64,000 nt of DNA from Megascapheus bottae (GCA_024803745.1 JANJXV010000161.1:310001-374000), one strand, 5' to 3'. Shown: positions 34,370-47,199, numbered from the stretch's first letter. A program made the numbers and translations. The notes: generated by a model from the letters alone, not told the origin.

Positions 34370-34690
34370 TTTGGTTGTAAGACTTTAATTGTGCACCTGG
34401 GCAGTGTCTCTGGGCTCTTCAGCTCAAGGCTACAACCTTAAACACCTTGAGCCACAGTGTCACTTCTGGTTTTCTGGTGCTTAAGTGGAAGAAACAGTTT
34501 CATGCACTTTAGTGTCTGGCCTGGCTTTGAACTGTGATCCTCAGAACCCAACCTTCTGAGATCATTTCCAGCTTTTTTTTGGTGTAAGTGGTACAGAGTA
34601 ATTGAACACAGGGCTTTGTGCATACTAGGCAAGCAAACTACCACTAGTGTGCACTCCAGCCTTAGATAAGGGCTTTCTTTTTCGTTTTCT
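32795..34690 (-). repeat. SINE cluster, minus
   Basis: Successive minus-strand elements: 32,800-32,880 (fragment), 33,095-33,315 (composite), 33,665-33,765 (fragment), 33,766-33,945 (ID dimer), 33,985-34,220 (composite), 34,375-34,570 and 34,575-34,665 (ID-like). Typical cores are 'ttgaactctgggcctgggca' and 'gcaagcactctaccactagg'. The gap at 33,316-33,664 holds nothing recognisable. Confidence 0.75.
34221..34370. repeat. (TC)n/(TCTG)n microsatellite
   Basis: Mixed TCTG and TC units, nearly pure TC at 34,322-34,360, embedded between SINEs. Confidence 0.95.
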
Positions 34691-34905
34691 TTTTTTCACT
34701 CATGGGGCTTGAACTCTGGGCCTGGATGTTTACCTTAAGCTCTTCAGCTCAAGGCAAGAGCTCTACCACTTGAGGCACATTGTCATTTTGAATTTTCTGG
34801 ATTACTTGGAAATAAGATTCTCACAGATTTTTATGCCTGGGCCGTCTTTGAACCTCGATCCTCCAGGGTAGCTAGGATTACCAGGGTGAGCCACCAGTCA
34901 CGGGC
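34690..34905 (-). repeat. Composite SINE spanning the left border of copy B, minus
   Basis: 'Catggggcttgaactctggg' to 'gtgagccaccagtcacgggc'. The duplicated part starts at 34,841, inside this element. Confidence 0.85.
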
Positions 34906-36551
34906 ATTAAATTATTATTTTTTGCATGTCCTATGGCTTCAACTCATGGCCAGAGCACATCCTAGGGCTTGCTCAAGGATAGCACTTTACTTCAGCCAGC
35001 CAACTCCCGGTCCAAATAGGCCACTCTTGAAGCTAGAATTACAGAGATCTGCCATAATACTGGCATGTTGTTATCTAAGTATATAATTTTTCTTCTATTT
35101 TTGATGGCTTTTCCTTAGTGTACATATTTCCTACATATTTTATGGAAAACTTCCTTCCCACTGGGGCCATAAGTTAAGCCTAGTGGAAGCGTTCTTGCCG
35201 AGCATGAATGAAGACCCAAGTTCAATTCCTCAGCACAACATTGATAAAAAAGATAAAAGTGGTGCTGTGGCACATGTGATAGAACTTGCGCCTTAAGAAT
35301 AAACAAAAACAAAAACAAGGATCGTGCTCAGGTCCTGAGTCTAAGCCCAGTACTGGCAAAAAAAATTCTGCCCAAAGTAGACATTTAAACTTATTGTACT
35401 TTTCAAAAAATTTGTTGTTCAAGGTGATATACAAAGAGATTGCTGTTACATATGTAATGAGTACATTTCTTGTAAACACTGTTACCCCCTCCCCCATTTT
35501 CTCTTTCCTTTCCCCCCAAGTCATAAATTTCATTTACAACAAATATATATGTATTTTCATTCCTGAAAAAAATAGTTTAAAATGTGTTCAAATAAATGAT
35601 GTAGGTTGATATATTTATCAAAATGGATTACTTGAACTCTAAAATAAACATTCTAAGTAATTTTTCTCATAAAATTGTAGTAATGCTATAAAACTAGTAT
35701 AAAAGGAATTTTAGTTATTAATTTCTTATGTTTTACCTTTAACATTATTACACTAAGCATACTGTTTATGGTATTAATACAGACAGCATGAAATATGATT
35801 ATGTAAAAAAATTAAATGATTAAAAATAGTAAGGTTGGGGCCCAGTAGTTTGGCTTGGTGGCACACACCCTGGACTGGCAAAAAAGAAGTAGGGTTAGAT
35901 AAATCAGATTTATTTCCAAATGTGTGGAAAATGGTATGATTTCTTGTTTGGCTAGTCCTGCGGCTTGAACTGAGGGACCAGGAACTGTCCTTGGCCACAT
36001 TTGTTCAAGGGTGGCACTCTTACACCTGAGCAACAGTGCCCCATCTGCTTTTTCTGTGTATGCAGTGTCGAGGAATTGAATCAAGGTCTTCTTGTATACT
36101 AGGCGAGCACTCTACAACTAGGCCACATTCAAAGCCAAAGTAGATTTTTGATGCTATTGTGGAGTTTTAATTTTCTTAAATATTTGTACAAAGCACAATG
36201 GATATATAAACAGACTTGAACTCACAGAACAGAGTCCCACATAATATTACAGTTACTCTGGCACTTCTCCCGATTGACAAAGCACATTTCCAGGCATCTG
36301 CTCTGTCCTTCAGCTTTGGTAGCTGACTTGTCTTTCCATGGAGGCCTGGCCTGGATTCCTGGTGATTCCATGCATTTCATAGTTCCCTGTATATCCAGTA
36401 AGGTTGTCTTCTATGGGACCAGACCTGTCTGGTTTTTGGCCCACCCAGGACCTATGTGTCTGAGGTCTCACATTATAAGTGGAAAATAAAACACAGTATA
36501 ATAAGCACTGAAGAACTGCACACCATAATATTAACAATGAGAGTTTAATAG

Positions 36552-37077
36552 TTAGCAAAGTAAATACAATGAATACTTGACAAGAATCATGAGAGCAAGA
36601 TAAAGAGACGTCATTTTAGGAAGGGGACAGGGAAGCTCTAAATCCAGACTGGCCTCCAAGTTGCCTTCAGACAGTAATTCTACTTTCGAGTCCTCAGAAG
36701 GGTCTCCTTCCTCATGAGAAACAGAATGTCCTTCCTTAGTTAAGAGGGGGATGGATTCTGGTTTGTCGAATGGAGATTGAGTCTCTTTTAGTGAGATGGA
36801 TGGGTCTGGATATTCTGTGAGGATGGATCCATTTTCCTCCAATGAATCCAGTATTGAGAGTACACTTGCTGCTTCCCATGGGGACATTTTCCATGAGCCC
36901 AGCGTGTGCCCCTTCAGCTTGCACAATAAGTGGAGTGTTACTCTGACTCAGATGGACTGACTCTGGGTGGAGTGTGAAAGGAAACGGAAGGAAATCTGGC
37001 TGCTCTTTTTCTTCCTCCATAGTATCTGCAGGTTCAACTGTGTCACACATGGGGTTCAGAGCAAAAGGTATATCCAT
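36552..37077 (-). pseudogene. Possible linker exon of RalGDS-like pseudogene, copy B (frameshifted)
   Basis: The same region as 1,713-2,237. One extra base in 'gtgttactctgactcag' (A has 'gtgttctctgactcag') splits the frame into 36,736-37,077 and 36,552-36,926. The N-terminal MDIPFALNP and the C-terminal LPCPLPK parts are both still recognisable. Confidence 0.35.
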
Positions 37078-37534
37078 AGGACTCTAAACCTGTTTGGTAA
37101 TTTCTACAGAAGGCCCATGCTTTCTGGAGTGCAGTGATGATTCTCAGTCTCCATCAGTCACCAGCTCCATTGGTGGGTTTTTCATCCGGAGTTCAGGATA
37201 AGCTCTTACACGATGACCCAAATCTAAGAATAGAAATAGGTACAGAGTGGACAGAGTGGACTCTGCAAGTTGAAGTGTCACTCAACTTCCATGAGGATCT
37301 AATGGAGGAACCTGTAGAACTGGAGTTTGGACTGAACACTGAGGAGGTGTAGGGTCTTTCTAATGAGTGCTTATTCCAGAGTCCTTTCAGAGGACAGACA
37401 TTACCTGGCTGACACCACCCATAAAGGGCATTTTGCCATGCTCTGTAGAAGTAAGGGCCAACCAATATCTAGACCACATGGGCTTCCTACTCACAGGTTC
37501 TGAGGCACCCACACCAGGACTTCTACTTTTTCTT

Positions 37535-37755
37535 GGTCTTACTGGTCACATATTCCTCCAGCTGGTCAAAAAGTTTGTGTTTAGAAGAGCAGGTCCAAAG
37601 CCGACATGTGGAGCCTCATATAGAGCTTGAGTTGTGTCAGGGTGTGGCAGTTCTTGAACTCGTAGAAATCACTCGGGTAGAAGTCCATTCACATCGTATA
37701 GATGGAACACATGATGCTGTGGGCACATTCGGTACAAGGAAAGTGAGAGCCTTCT
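37535..37755 (-). pseudogene. RalGDS-like pseudogene, second REM-domain exon, copy B
   Basis: It keeps the stretch lost in A. The minus strand reads SIMCSIYTM, TGA, MDFYPSDFYEFKNCHTLTQL, then KLYMRLHM. This aligns with the RalGDS pattern ISSILGTWLDQYSEDF...LKQLxAYVQLNM, with TGA exactly where the family Trp (TGG) stands. A shared frameshift then moves KHKLFDQLEEYVTS out of phase. The stop here cannot be compared with copy A because A is deleted at that point. Confidence 0.72.
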
Positions 37756-38667
37756 CTCTCCATCCTGAGCCTTTTACCAAAGCCCCTTTCTTGCAGGATT
37801 CTAATGCTGTGGCTGTCCTGCAGAGATGTGCACTTATGTGCTGGGAGGGGGGTAAGAGATACTCGAGAACGGGATGACTTTTACACCCTTCTTCCAGAAG
37901 CTTCTGAGAGAGGCCTCTATGCATCTGTCCAAAGTAAACGCACCTTAAATTAACTAAGTAAATGCTCTAAATCAATCAATAAGTGAATGCTCTAAATAAA
38001 GAACTAAATTCTCATTCCTCTAATCTTAGCCACCCAGCAGGCTGAGCTCTGAAGATCACAGTGGAAAGCAAGTCTAGTCTGTAAAAGTCTAAAGGCACTT
38101 GTCTTCAATTAGGCAGCAAAAAGCCAGAACTTGACCTATGATTCAAATGGTACAGTGCTAATTTTTGAACACCAAAGGGATGGCATTTAGACCTGGGTTC
38201 AGGTTCAAGTGGCAGCACTGGACCACACACCAAAATGTAAATGCTTTCAGGTTCTAACAGGCAAAGCTATCACAATCCCTCCCTGATGGCTCAAAAGTGA
38301 TTCAGCCCCCAGCTTTTCCTCTGACTCCAGTATTTCACAGGCCTCCGCCATTAGTACTGACACCTCATTTCTTACTGGGAAATGGGATTTCTTAGGATGT
38401 CACCTAGGTGAGGGCTGCAGTTGGGAGCCACTTACTCATGCCTGAAATCCAACTTCTCAGTAAGCACACTGTTGAGACTCCAGTAGCTTGTGAGGGAAAT
38501 GAAATGGCATGGTGTCCCAGTCATAATGAAGTAGTTTGTGCACTTGTATCATGCTTAGCTCCCCTGTGAACACCCCAGTGAACCAAGCAGGCTCAGAGAG
38601 GAGCCAAGTATTCCAAGGCTTGGCCAGGAGTGGTGAGCAAACATGGGTTTGGAGGGGGAACACCCAC

Positions 38668-38845
38668 TTTTTCAAGAGAATTTCCAGCAACTACTACATT
38701 GTCCTCCACTATTTGAAATTGTGCAGGAAGTTTCCCACATAAAAGAGATCACCTTTCTGGTAGGCAGGGATCAGCTTTGTCAGCAGCATCTCCAACAGGC
38801 CTTCCTCCAGGATCCATAGGTTACAAGGCTCATTCAGAGTCTGAG
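38668..38845 (-). pseudogene. RalGDS-like pseudogene, first REM-domain exon, copy B
   Basis: AQTLNEPC, NLWILEEGLLEMLLTKLIP, AYQKGDLFYVGNFLHNFK, then the same three TAG codons as copy A. One residue differs (NVW/NLW). The donor here is gtgggtg in place of gtgagtg. Confidence 0.8.
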
Positions 38846-39043
38846 CTGACTTACCATCACACTGTATTGGCAAAAGTGGATATTTCAAACGTAGGAATGG
38901 GACCACACTTCACACTGAGGAATTGGTATAGAGTAGATTGGAAATGACACACTCTAATCTCAGTATAGTCACTTGAAAGCACACAAGAAGGTTGTAGTTT
39001 GTGGGCAGGATGATGGGTTCAAATAAGTTTCCTCTCAATATAC

Positions 39044-39245
39044 CTCATCTGAGTTTCCCTGGAGTTTCCTGATTTCTTCCTAGAGAAATGCCGGATATAC
39101 TGGAATTTTGTCTTGGCCCTGATCCAGCATCTACTTCTTCAAGTGAGACATCCATATCTCTCATGCCTGAGATCCGAGCCTCCTGACCTTTGGCAACAGC
39201 ACAGCAACATCTTTCTTCCTCCTGAGCCACAGGCCAAGGAGGTAG
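39044..39245 (-). pseudogene. RalGDS-like exon 1, copy B
   Basis: An ATG at 39,210 opens MLLCCCQRSGG..., with the same TGA at codon 24 as copy A and a private one-base deletion later ('cctgatttc' against 'cctggctttc'). About 73 bp of leader present in A, C and D is deleted at 39,238-39,240. Confidence 0.55.
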
Positions 39246-39540
39246 GTAGGGTCACCTTTCAAGGCCCAATGACCAAAGCTCCTTGCTCACAGAAGACCTC
39301 CCCAAAGACATACTGGAGGCTGAATCTCCCTTCCCACCTCACATATGGATGTAGTAAACAGCACACCTTTTTGTTCAAATCCCAAGTCATTAACTAGGCG
39401 TAAGTGCTAGCCTGGTCTCAGACTCAAGGAGCCTTTCTTAGGTAAGATCCAAACTTAAATGTCACTATTCCCCTTAGACTTCACAAGACATTTTGCTTCA
39501 CAGTGCCTTCTCAGCTTGCATTTTGCCTCTTGCACATTTT

Positions 39541-39740
39541 CTTTGCTAGTCCTGGTACTTGACCTCAGAGCCTGACCATTGTTCTTAGGCTTTCTTTAGG
39601 CTATAGCTGTCCCACCAAGCCACAGCACCACTTCCAGAGTTTTCTATGTATATGGTACTGCAGAATCAAACCGGACTCTTTTTGTGTGGTAGCCAAGCAC
39701 TCTACAAATAGATGAAAGACCCAGGCCATCTTGCACATAT
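39541..39740 (-). repeat. ID-type SINE, minus
   Basis: 'Gctagtcctggtacttgacc' and 'gccaagcactctacaaatag'. The ortholog of the element at 16,505 in unit C. Confidence 0.8.
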
Positions 39741-39965
39741 TTTTCACTTCAATCTACTAGGACGTTGTTAGGTTTCTCTATCCTAATCTATTTTTCTTCC
39801 TGATGAATATCTGTGCTGTCATCTGTAAAAATGCAAGTGGGAAAATCACAGAAGCATTGGTGACATAAAAAAAGACTTACAGACATAGATAAGTGTTCAT
39901 TCTTTGTAGGAGAAAGGATATTTTGATATGATGATGATGACTATTTATAAATACTTAATCGGGGT

Positions 39966-40170
39966 TTAGACTTTGGCCCAGTGGTAGAGTGCTTGCCTAG
40001 CATCCATGAAGATCTAGGTTTGAGTCCTTAATATCACACAGATATAAAAATCCATATGGCAATGTGGCTCAAGTGGCAGAGGGCTAGACTTGGGAAAAGC
40101 CAAGAGCAGTGCTCAGGCCCTGAGTTCAAGCCCCAGAAAAAACAAAAGAAAAGAAAAGAAAAGAAATGTG
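39966..40170 (+). repeat. ID-type SINE with (AAAGA)n tail
   Basis: 'Ggcccagtggtagagtgctt', 'atggcaatgtggctcaagtg', 'ctgagttcaagccccag', then AAAGA repeats. Confidence 0.85.
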
Positions 40171-40275
40171 CTTTTTACAAGTTATTCACTCACAGCATTT
40201 GCCTCTGAATTCTTCGCTTCTGCATCTTGTGACTTATCCCTTTCCCTCAATGTAGACAAGAAAAACAGATTTTAT

Positions 40276-40854
40276 TACTTGCTATCCTGTTGTCCAATCT
40301 TTGGATATTAATTCAAAATACAATATTGCCTGAGATATTGTGTGTGTGCATGTGTGTGTGTATCTGCCAATGTGTGGATGCACACATGTGTACAGGGTTT
40401 AGGGCTTACTCATAGGGCCTGTGTGATAACCCTCAGCATCTTTTCCTCAAAGGTATTGGTCTTCCACTTCTAGCTTATTATAGCTAATTGGAGTTGAGAG
40501 ATTCACTCAATTTCTTGCCCTGTGCATTGGAACCCACTGCTGGGTTCTCATATTGTTAATTGTAGCTATAGAGAAGCCTGAGGTCTGGGGATCCTCGTTA
40601 GAATCCAGCCCCTGAAAGAAAGTCACTGATAGAAATCTTTATCTTCAGTTAAGCACGAATAAATAAGGCAAAAGTGGAACTGTGGCCCAGTTCCTCTTGT
40701 AGCAGCCATGAGAAAATTAGTAATTGGCAGCACCTGGTCCCTGAGAGAAATCCTTATCACTGGTTCAAAACAAGAAAGAAAATAATGAAAAAAATTAAAA
40801 CTTGCTGAGGAATCCATAAGGATAAACATGCCTGTGAATAATCTTGTCATTTCA
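40276..40854. other. Copy B-only interval, no gene
   Basis: A GT-rich stretch (about 40,337-40,365), a worn minus SINE (about 40,395-40,600), and AT-rich DNA. It is absent from copy A by the 1,487-bp difference. Confidence 0.6.
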
Positions 40855-41224
40855 GATTCCCTCAAGAGCTTATGTCTCTCTATATTTTTTTCAAGTTTTT
40901 TTAAAGATATTTACATATTTTCTATCTTTCTTAAACAGAGATAGCCATCCACAAAACACAAACACAAACTCTCACACAGTATACCACCCACCCATAAGTG
41001 TCTGGCTATGTATATATGTATAGTCATATGTATTGATCTGTCTCTCTATACTAATATACAAATGCATAAACATATGTATTTAGACAAACAGGAAACATAC
41101 ATAGATAGGTCTCAGGCATTTCCAGATTTTGTGCAAGTCTTCTGAGTACAACTTACCATTGTATTGTTTGTCAAGATAGAGTCCCTCTAACTTTTGGCCA
41201 GCTTCTTGTCCTTTGATACTTTTT

Positions 41225-41412
41225 TCTGCCAGTCCTCGGTTTTGAACGCTAGGCCTGGATGCTGTCACTGAGCTTGAGATTCTTGCATTCAGTAGTTTAT
41301 TGCAGATAAGAGTCTCATGGAGTTTCTGTCCTGGGCTGGCTTTGAATTGTGATCCTCAGATCTCAAACTCCTGAGTAGCTAGGATGACAGTCTTGAGCTA
41401 CCAGTACCTGGT
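41225..41412 (-). repeat. Composite SINE, minus, copy B
   Basis: The counterpart of 4,885-5,072, with the same borders. Confidence 0.8.
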
Positions 41413-42245
41413 TCCTTTGCCTCTTTTACCCTTTTTTTGGCCCCACCACAGGCATGGTATCTACCTTCCTATGTTCTCTCCACCTTCCCCCAGACAGGGG
41501 TCTGACAGATGCTTTCCACCCACTTATTCATGTTCTCCTCTGTATTGGCTGACAGCTAAGACATGCACTCACTTGTCTGGATGCCAAACACAAAGCCATG
41601 TGATTGTTTCTCAGTCTGGAACATCCTATCAGATTTATAGCACCACAGAGGGTCAGGTTGATGCTCCTCCAGGGCTTCTTAAATTGTTCTCATATTAATC
41701 CACAACACGTTTGTCATCACTTGTCCAGCTAATTCATGGACTAAAGCAGCATTCCCTACAAACTTAGATCCCAATACCATGAGGACACTCAAGGGTGCAT
41801 TAGGAGTGTGACCTGCAGGTGGATGTGAGCCTGTCTAAGTTGGAGGTGATTTCTACACCACAGGAAATGGAATACAAATTTAGAATCTGCTTTCATGAGG
41901 TGACAATCTCTGGCAGATGTTCTTATCAAATGTGGCACTGCCTACTTCCAGCTTAAAACATGGGTTGATGACCCAGCATAACAGAGAATGTATTCACCCC
42001 GGCCCAACACATAGGCTGGGACCCTGAACTTTCATGTAGCATTTGGCTTTGAAGGTCATGAGATCTTAGTCTATAAATGATGAGCCCCCTCCCGTGAGGC
42101 ATAGCAAACGGAGCCAAAGTGCAACCCAGTTAAGCACCAGATCAAGCTTCCCTTCTACAGTAGGGTATGGTTTGAAAACTGTGCATAGCTTCTGTTTGAA
42201 GCCAGTCCAGGAAGGAAAGTCCATGAAACTCTCATTTCCAGTTAA

Positions 42246-42835
42246 CTGCCAAGAAAAAGCCAAAGATAGAGATGAAACTCAAGAGAGCTAGAGAGCCATC
42301 TGAAAAGGATGGTTACACCCTGCAACATCCTCATTATCTGATCTTGAAAACATCTCTGCGTGCATCCCAGCATGCAGCCAGCATCTGGGATTGACAGTGA
42401 CCCCTGCGCCCATTGGCAATCTGCACTGTCTCTGACATCTATAATGTGAACCTCATTCTGTTGGGTTTGTGAAGCGGTGTCAACCCTGCAGAAGGACCCA
42501 ACTGTGCCCTAACTCCCACTGTCCCCTGGGGCCCCTAGCATTCCCCCATCTGCACCCCTCCTGTGGCTTCTGATCCTATGGAGCCCTCCTGCCCTGTCCA
42601 ACACTCACATGAAGTGCATATTTCTTCTCCTGGGGCAACTTCTCCACAGAGAGTACATGACATGCCCACTCTCCAGGCACGGGGAGATCCTGCCAAAGTA
42701 GCAAATCAGTGATAAGGACATAAAGTGATGAATAGAATTTTAGATCCTGATGGTAGACAGTCGGCAAAATCCAAGGGAGAATGGAATTGGAGGGGACCAG
42801 CGATCAGGATGTGGGCATGGAGCTTCCCTGCCAAG
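42246..42835. other. 582-bp block absent from copy A
   Basis: It is bounded by the direct 8-mer 'ctgccaag' at 42,246-42,253 and 42,828-42,835. Copy A has a single 'ctgccaag' at 5,906-5,913. On the minus strand an exon-like 81-bp block (42,610-42,690) lies between 'ctttggcag' and 'gtgagtg', reading DLPVPGEWACHVLSVEKLPQ then EKKYALH. I do not recognise the protein. Confidence 0.6.
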
Positions 42836-44554
42836 GGGGTGGGGGAAGTCACAGGCTGGGGGATGCACAGGATGATCCATGGGCCCTGTGCAGCTACTGG
42901 CTCACCCCCTTCTGCATCTCAGCCTTTGGCTTTGAGCTCTGTGATCGTCAAGATGTGCACAGTCTGTACTCTGGCTGGCAGAAGAAAGGACCCTGGGAAG
43001 ACAATTGTAAACCCTTTGTGAGTGTAGGAAGGGTTAGGCTGGACACCCAGTCCAAGAGGAGCTAAAACTGGAGTCGAGGGGTGTGCAAGGAGTGGGTGTG
43101 AGGGTTGTGGGCAGTCACAGTCACGGCAGAGGTGGCTCTGTCTGTGGGGTGAGTGCCTCCCTGCAGGCACAGAACTGGACATATCAGAGATCCACATGAA
43201 AAGGAAAAGCTGGAAATGGCACTATGGTTCAAATGGTAGAGCATCAACCTTGAGCAAAAGAGCTCAGGGACAGTACCCAGGACCTGAGTTCAAGCCTCAT
43301 GACTGTAAAAGAAAAAGAACCAGGACTATGAGATGGAACCTGGTACTCTCTTGGTCTAATCAGACACAAGAAGAGGCCGGGATAGGCTGTGGAAAAACAC
43401 AGAGAACATCTTCCCCCAGCTCATCCTGTCCTGCATGCAGGCACAGCCATGTAACTAGGGCTACGGTGAGATCATCTTCACCCCTGTGCTGCCATCTGAA
43501 TTGTAGGCCTCTGTCCTGGCATGGGGTGTCCTGATGGCTGAGCAGGTGCCCTAACCCTAGATGGAGAGCAGCCACTGACTGTGGTAGCTAAGGAGAGATC
43601 TGTTCCATAGCTATCAGGCCACCCAGCATGGGAGCCATAACCACCCCCCACCCAGGTAGAGGCCAATGGTTCTCCAGGTGCTACTAACATTGCCCCACCC
43701 CTAGCTCTGGGTACACGTGACATTCCCTCCACAAGGAGCAGGACTAAGTGAAGGATCAGGAAGCTGCCTATGGGCTTCAGATGATGGCCAGGCTGGCACT
43801 ACAGATGGCCTCAATCTGTCAGCACCTTCCCCTGCCTCCATCCTTCCTCCATCATGCCTCTCTACCTCCCACCCATTAAGCTTGGAAACCAATGAACTGG
43901 GCTCTCATCATTCCTCTCATCTCTTCACCCACCTTGCCATGCGTCCATCCCTATGTCACTTCCACCCCACACACATCCCACCACCAGCCACCCTCTAGCT
44001 TATGAGGATCTCAGAGGAAGCTCTTGGTGAAGGGCTTGTGACCACAAAACAGTTACTATCACCCGCTCCGGCCTGATCCACCACAGAATAAGAACAGCCA
44101 AGCAGGCACACACTGCAGCAGAGTTGCTCTGCTGCCACTCTGATTTCTTCATGGCCAGGACTTGGCTCTCCTCAGCCTCTCAGCTCAGTAACCAGAACAT
44201 TTTGCTTTCACAGAGCCATGGCTTCCAGTCTCCATGGACACAATGACATCAAGGTGATGCCAACTTCCCCATCTCTATATACTTCTAACTATGGGATGGG
44301 AGCTGAGGTTCTCTTCTGTCACTCCATCCGCTAAGAGGCTCATGCAGATTTCTATCCTTTGCTCATCATGGTGACTCTTTGGTTAACAAGTCACTGCTGG
44401 GATTCCAGTTCACCACATATAGAACCCATACTCCAACACTTTTCTTAGAAGGACTGATGAATTTTAAATATTCTCTAGTTTTAAATTTCTAGTTCCTTCT
44501 CTCTTTCATTTATATATTTCCCTTCCTCACATCCTTCTCTTTTTTACCTTCCTT
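42836..44554. other. Unidentified DNA, copy B counterpart of 5,914-7,635
   Basis: A close match to copy A, including the half SINE at 43,198-43,325. The candidate exon-like block on the minus strand is at about 42,940-43,000. I recognise no gene. Confidence 0.4.
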
Positions 44555-45945
44555 CTTTCATTCCTGGCCTTGAACTCAAAACCTGGAGCTTTTTCTTAGC
44601 TTTTCTTTGCTCAAGGTAGCACTCTAGCTCTTGAGCCACAGCTCTACTTCAATCTTTGTTCTTGCTCTAAACTGGGAGTATGAGTCTCATGCATTTTTCC
44701 CTTTGCTGGGTTGGTTTTAAACCACAATACTAAGATCAGGATCCTGAATATGCCTCGGATTACAGGTATTATCTAATCAAAACAAATTCCTGATTTCTTT
44801 TTTAGACATAATTAGTTCTTTCAGGTGAGCCACCAGCCACTCATGCAAGAGCATTGCAGGATCCCAGCATTCATCTTGTCTCCAGTCTTATTCCATCCAT
44901 CTCACAATGGTTATCTAAAACACCCTGCTGCATGCTTGAAGTCGCAAGGAACGTTCTCAACGCCATGAGAAGCCCCCTTAAGCTCTGCCTCAGACATGCC
45001 CAGCCCCCATCCCACTTCCACATGAGCATTTGATTAGGAGAAATTTCCTGAGTACATCATCATCTTTTCCCCACCATTCAAATTTCATCTTTGGAGTCAT
45101 TTCTCCCAGACAAAGAGGAACATGATCCATGGTTTGATAGCAGCTCCAGCTTCATAGTCCCAGCCACCAACACCCACCCCATTACCTTGCCAGACACCTG
45201 AATTCAAGAACAATGTTTTCACTACCCCTGACTCTTATCAAATGTTTTAACTTATACAGTGCATTAAAATAATTTTACTAAATGGAATAAACACATGGCA
45301 TCAAGCTTCAGAATCTTTGCACCTGAACTTTTAGTGAATAACAGACACACCACCATTTCTGTAGCCAACAGAAATCTTAGCTTTGAGATTTCAGCATTCC
45401 GGGTATCCAAGTTTGGATGTGCTAACACTGCCCTTAATGAGGCACTTCAACCACACAATCCCACAACAATCAATGTCATTTGACATTCACTGGTAGGTGG
45501 TGCTAGGAAAAAGACTGATGTGCCAACTCCATGCTGGCTTGACCTATGCCATCTTCAAACCTGGAGCAAGTGGGGCTCCTCTCTCCGTGACATCTTTTGT
45601 CTACTACCCCAGGAGGACCTTTAACTTGAGACAAAATTATGAAGACTATCTCTACCAGCAAAGATTCCAGTGAGATGTGCCTACATGGATAAAGCTAAAA
45701 TCTCACTAAAGTGAGGTTGTTGGCAGTGCTGGAGCCTGAACTCAGGGCCTGGGCACTAAGCATTTGTACTCAAGACTAGCCCTTTACCACTTGAGCCCAA
45801 ACTCCATTCCCAGCTGTTTTTATTTTTGGTAGTAAGAATCTATCAGACTTTCCTGTTCTAGGTGACTTGGAACTTCCATACTCAGATCTCAGCCTCCTGA
45901 CCAGCCTGGATTAAAAGTGTGGATCAGCCATGCGCCACACCTGAG
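44555..45945 (-). repeat. Two composite SINEs and intervening DNA, copy B
   Basis: SINEs at 44,555-44,770 and 45,720-45,945, counterparts of 7,636 and 8,799. The DNA between them has no recognised gene. Confidence 0.75.
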
Positions 45946-46324
45946 GACTTCTGCCAGCACATTTTTTCCCAAAAATTGGAAGAGGAAGATGAGGGAGGAT
46001 TGGGCTCATCCTGACCTGCATATGAAGGAGAGCATCAGCCCGTGAAATTCATTCCCTGTTGTAGGCTGCTGGAGAAAAGATAGCAAATAGGCACAGGCTG
46101 GCAGCAGATGCCACAGAACAACTTGTGACCAAGACTCCCAGAGCAGACCTCAGAATCGATGACAGAGTTGGATCTATCCAGTAACAGAGGCAGTGGTGAC
46201 ACCTGAAACTGCGCGTTTGAGCCTTTGCAGCTAGTAAACAGGGCCACCTATGTCTCAATGAGAAAGATGAGATTTTGGTGGAGAAGGTGAGATTAAACAT
46301 TATGTATCATGCAAGAAGACAGAC

Positions 46325-47180
46325 TATAAGGGGTCTTTTATTATTCCAAGTGAAATTTTGGATTTCCTCTTCTGTTTCTTTAAAGAATGACATTGGGATG
46401 TTGATTGAAGATTGCCATTTTTACAATATTACTCCTTCCAAACCAGGAGCATAGGTTTTTGCATTTCCTCAGTTGTGCGTTAATTTCCTTCTCCAGGGTT
46501 TATAGTTCCATCAAAAAGGTGCTTTACATTCTAAGTTAATTCCTAGGTATTTTATTTTCTTTGATAGCAAAATGAGTTGCTATCCTGATTCTTGCCTCAT
46601 TCCTCTCGTTTCTTGGCATATAAGAAGGCAGTTGATATTGAAGGTTAATTTTATACCCTGCTACCTTACCAAAGTTTTATATCAGCTCAAGCAGCTTCGG
46701 AGTAGAGACTATAGGGTTCTTTAAATACAGAATCATGTCATCTGTAAGGAGAGAAAGTTTCAGTTCCTCTTTCCCTTTTCCTCCTCACTCCAGTTAGAAT
46801 GGCCAAGATCCAGAAATCTAATAACTTATGCTGGAGGGGATGTTTCCAGGAGGGATCACTACTACACTGTGGTGGGATTGAAAACTCGTTCAACCACTAT
46901 GGAAAGCACTATGGCAGTATCCCAAAAAGACTAAACATAGAGCTCCCCTGTGATCCAGCAATTTCACTACTTGCCAATCGTCCAGATAGGACATACTAAA
47001 TTCACTAGAACAATAACATTTATCACAGCACTATTTACTATAGCAAAGGTATGGAACCAACCCAGATGCCCGTCAGTTGATGAGTAGATCAAATATGGTA
47101 TTTTTACACAATGGAATTCTGTGCTTCTCTCAGAAAGAATGACATAGACGAATTTGTAAGGAAATAGAAAGACTGTAAAG
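46325..47180 (+). mobile_element. L1 fragment with inverted 5' part, copy B
   Basis: The same inverted structure as 9,395-10,285: minus part to about 46,788, plus part from 46,789. B has lost about 40 bp near 46,404 ('gttgattgaagattgcc'). Confidence 0.8.
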
Positions 47181-47199
47181 TTTAGAAATTAGTTTCTGT

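Larger units (their letters stand above)
38990..40275 (-). repeat. 1.3-kb unit in copy B
   Basis: Reverse complement of units C (16,003-17,314) and D (23,378-24,748), more diverged from them than C is from D. It differs in SINE detail and in the (ATG)n run at 39,930. Copy A retains only its first part, up to 4,514. Confidence 0.88.

Noticed and set aside
27036..34840. Search for a novel gene system between the duplicates
   Set aside because: Only SINEs, old L1 pieces, microsatellites and AT-rich DNA were found. No coding pattern, paired motifs or conserved cluster.
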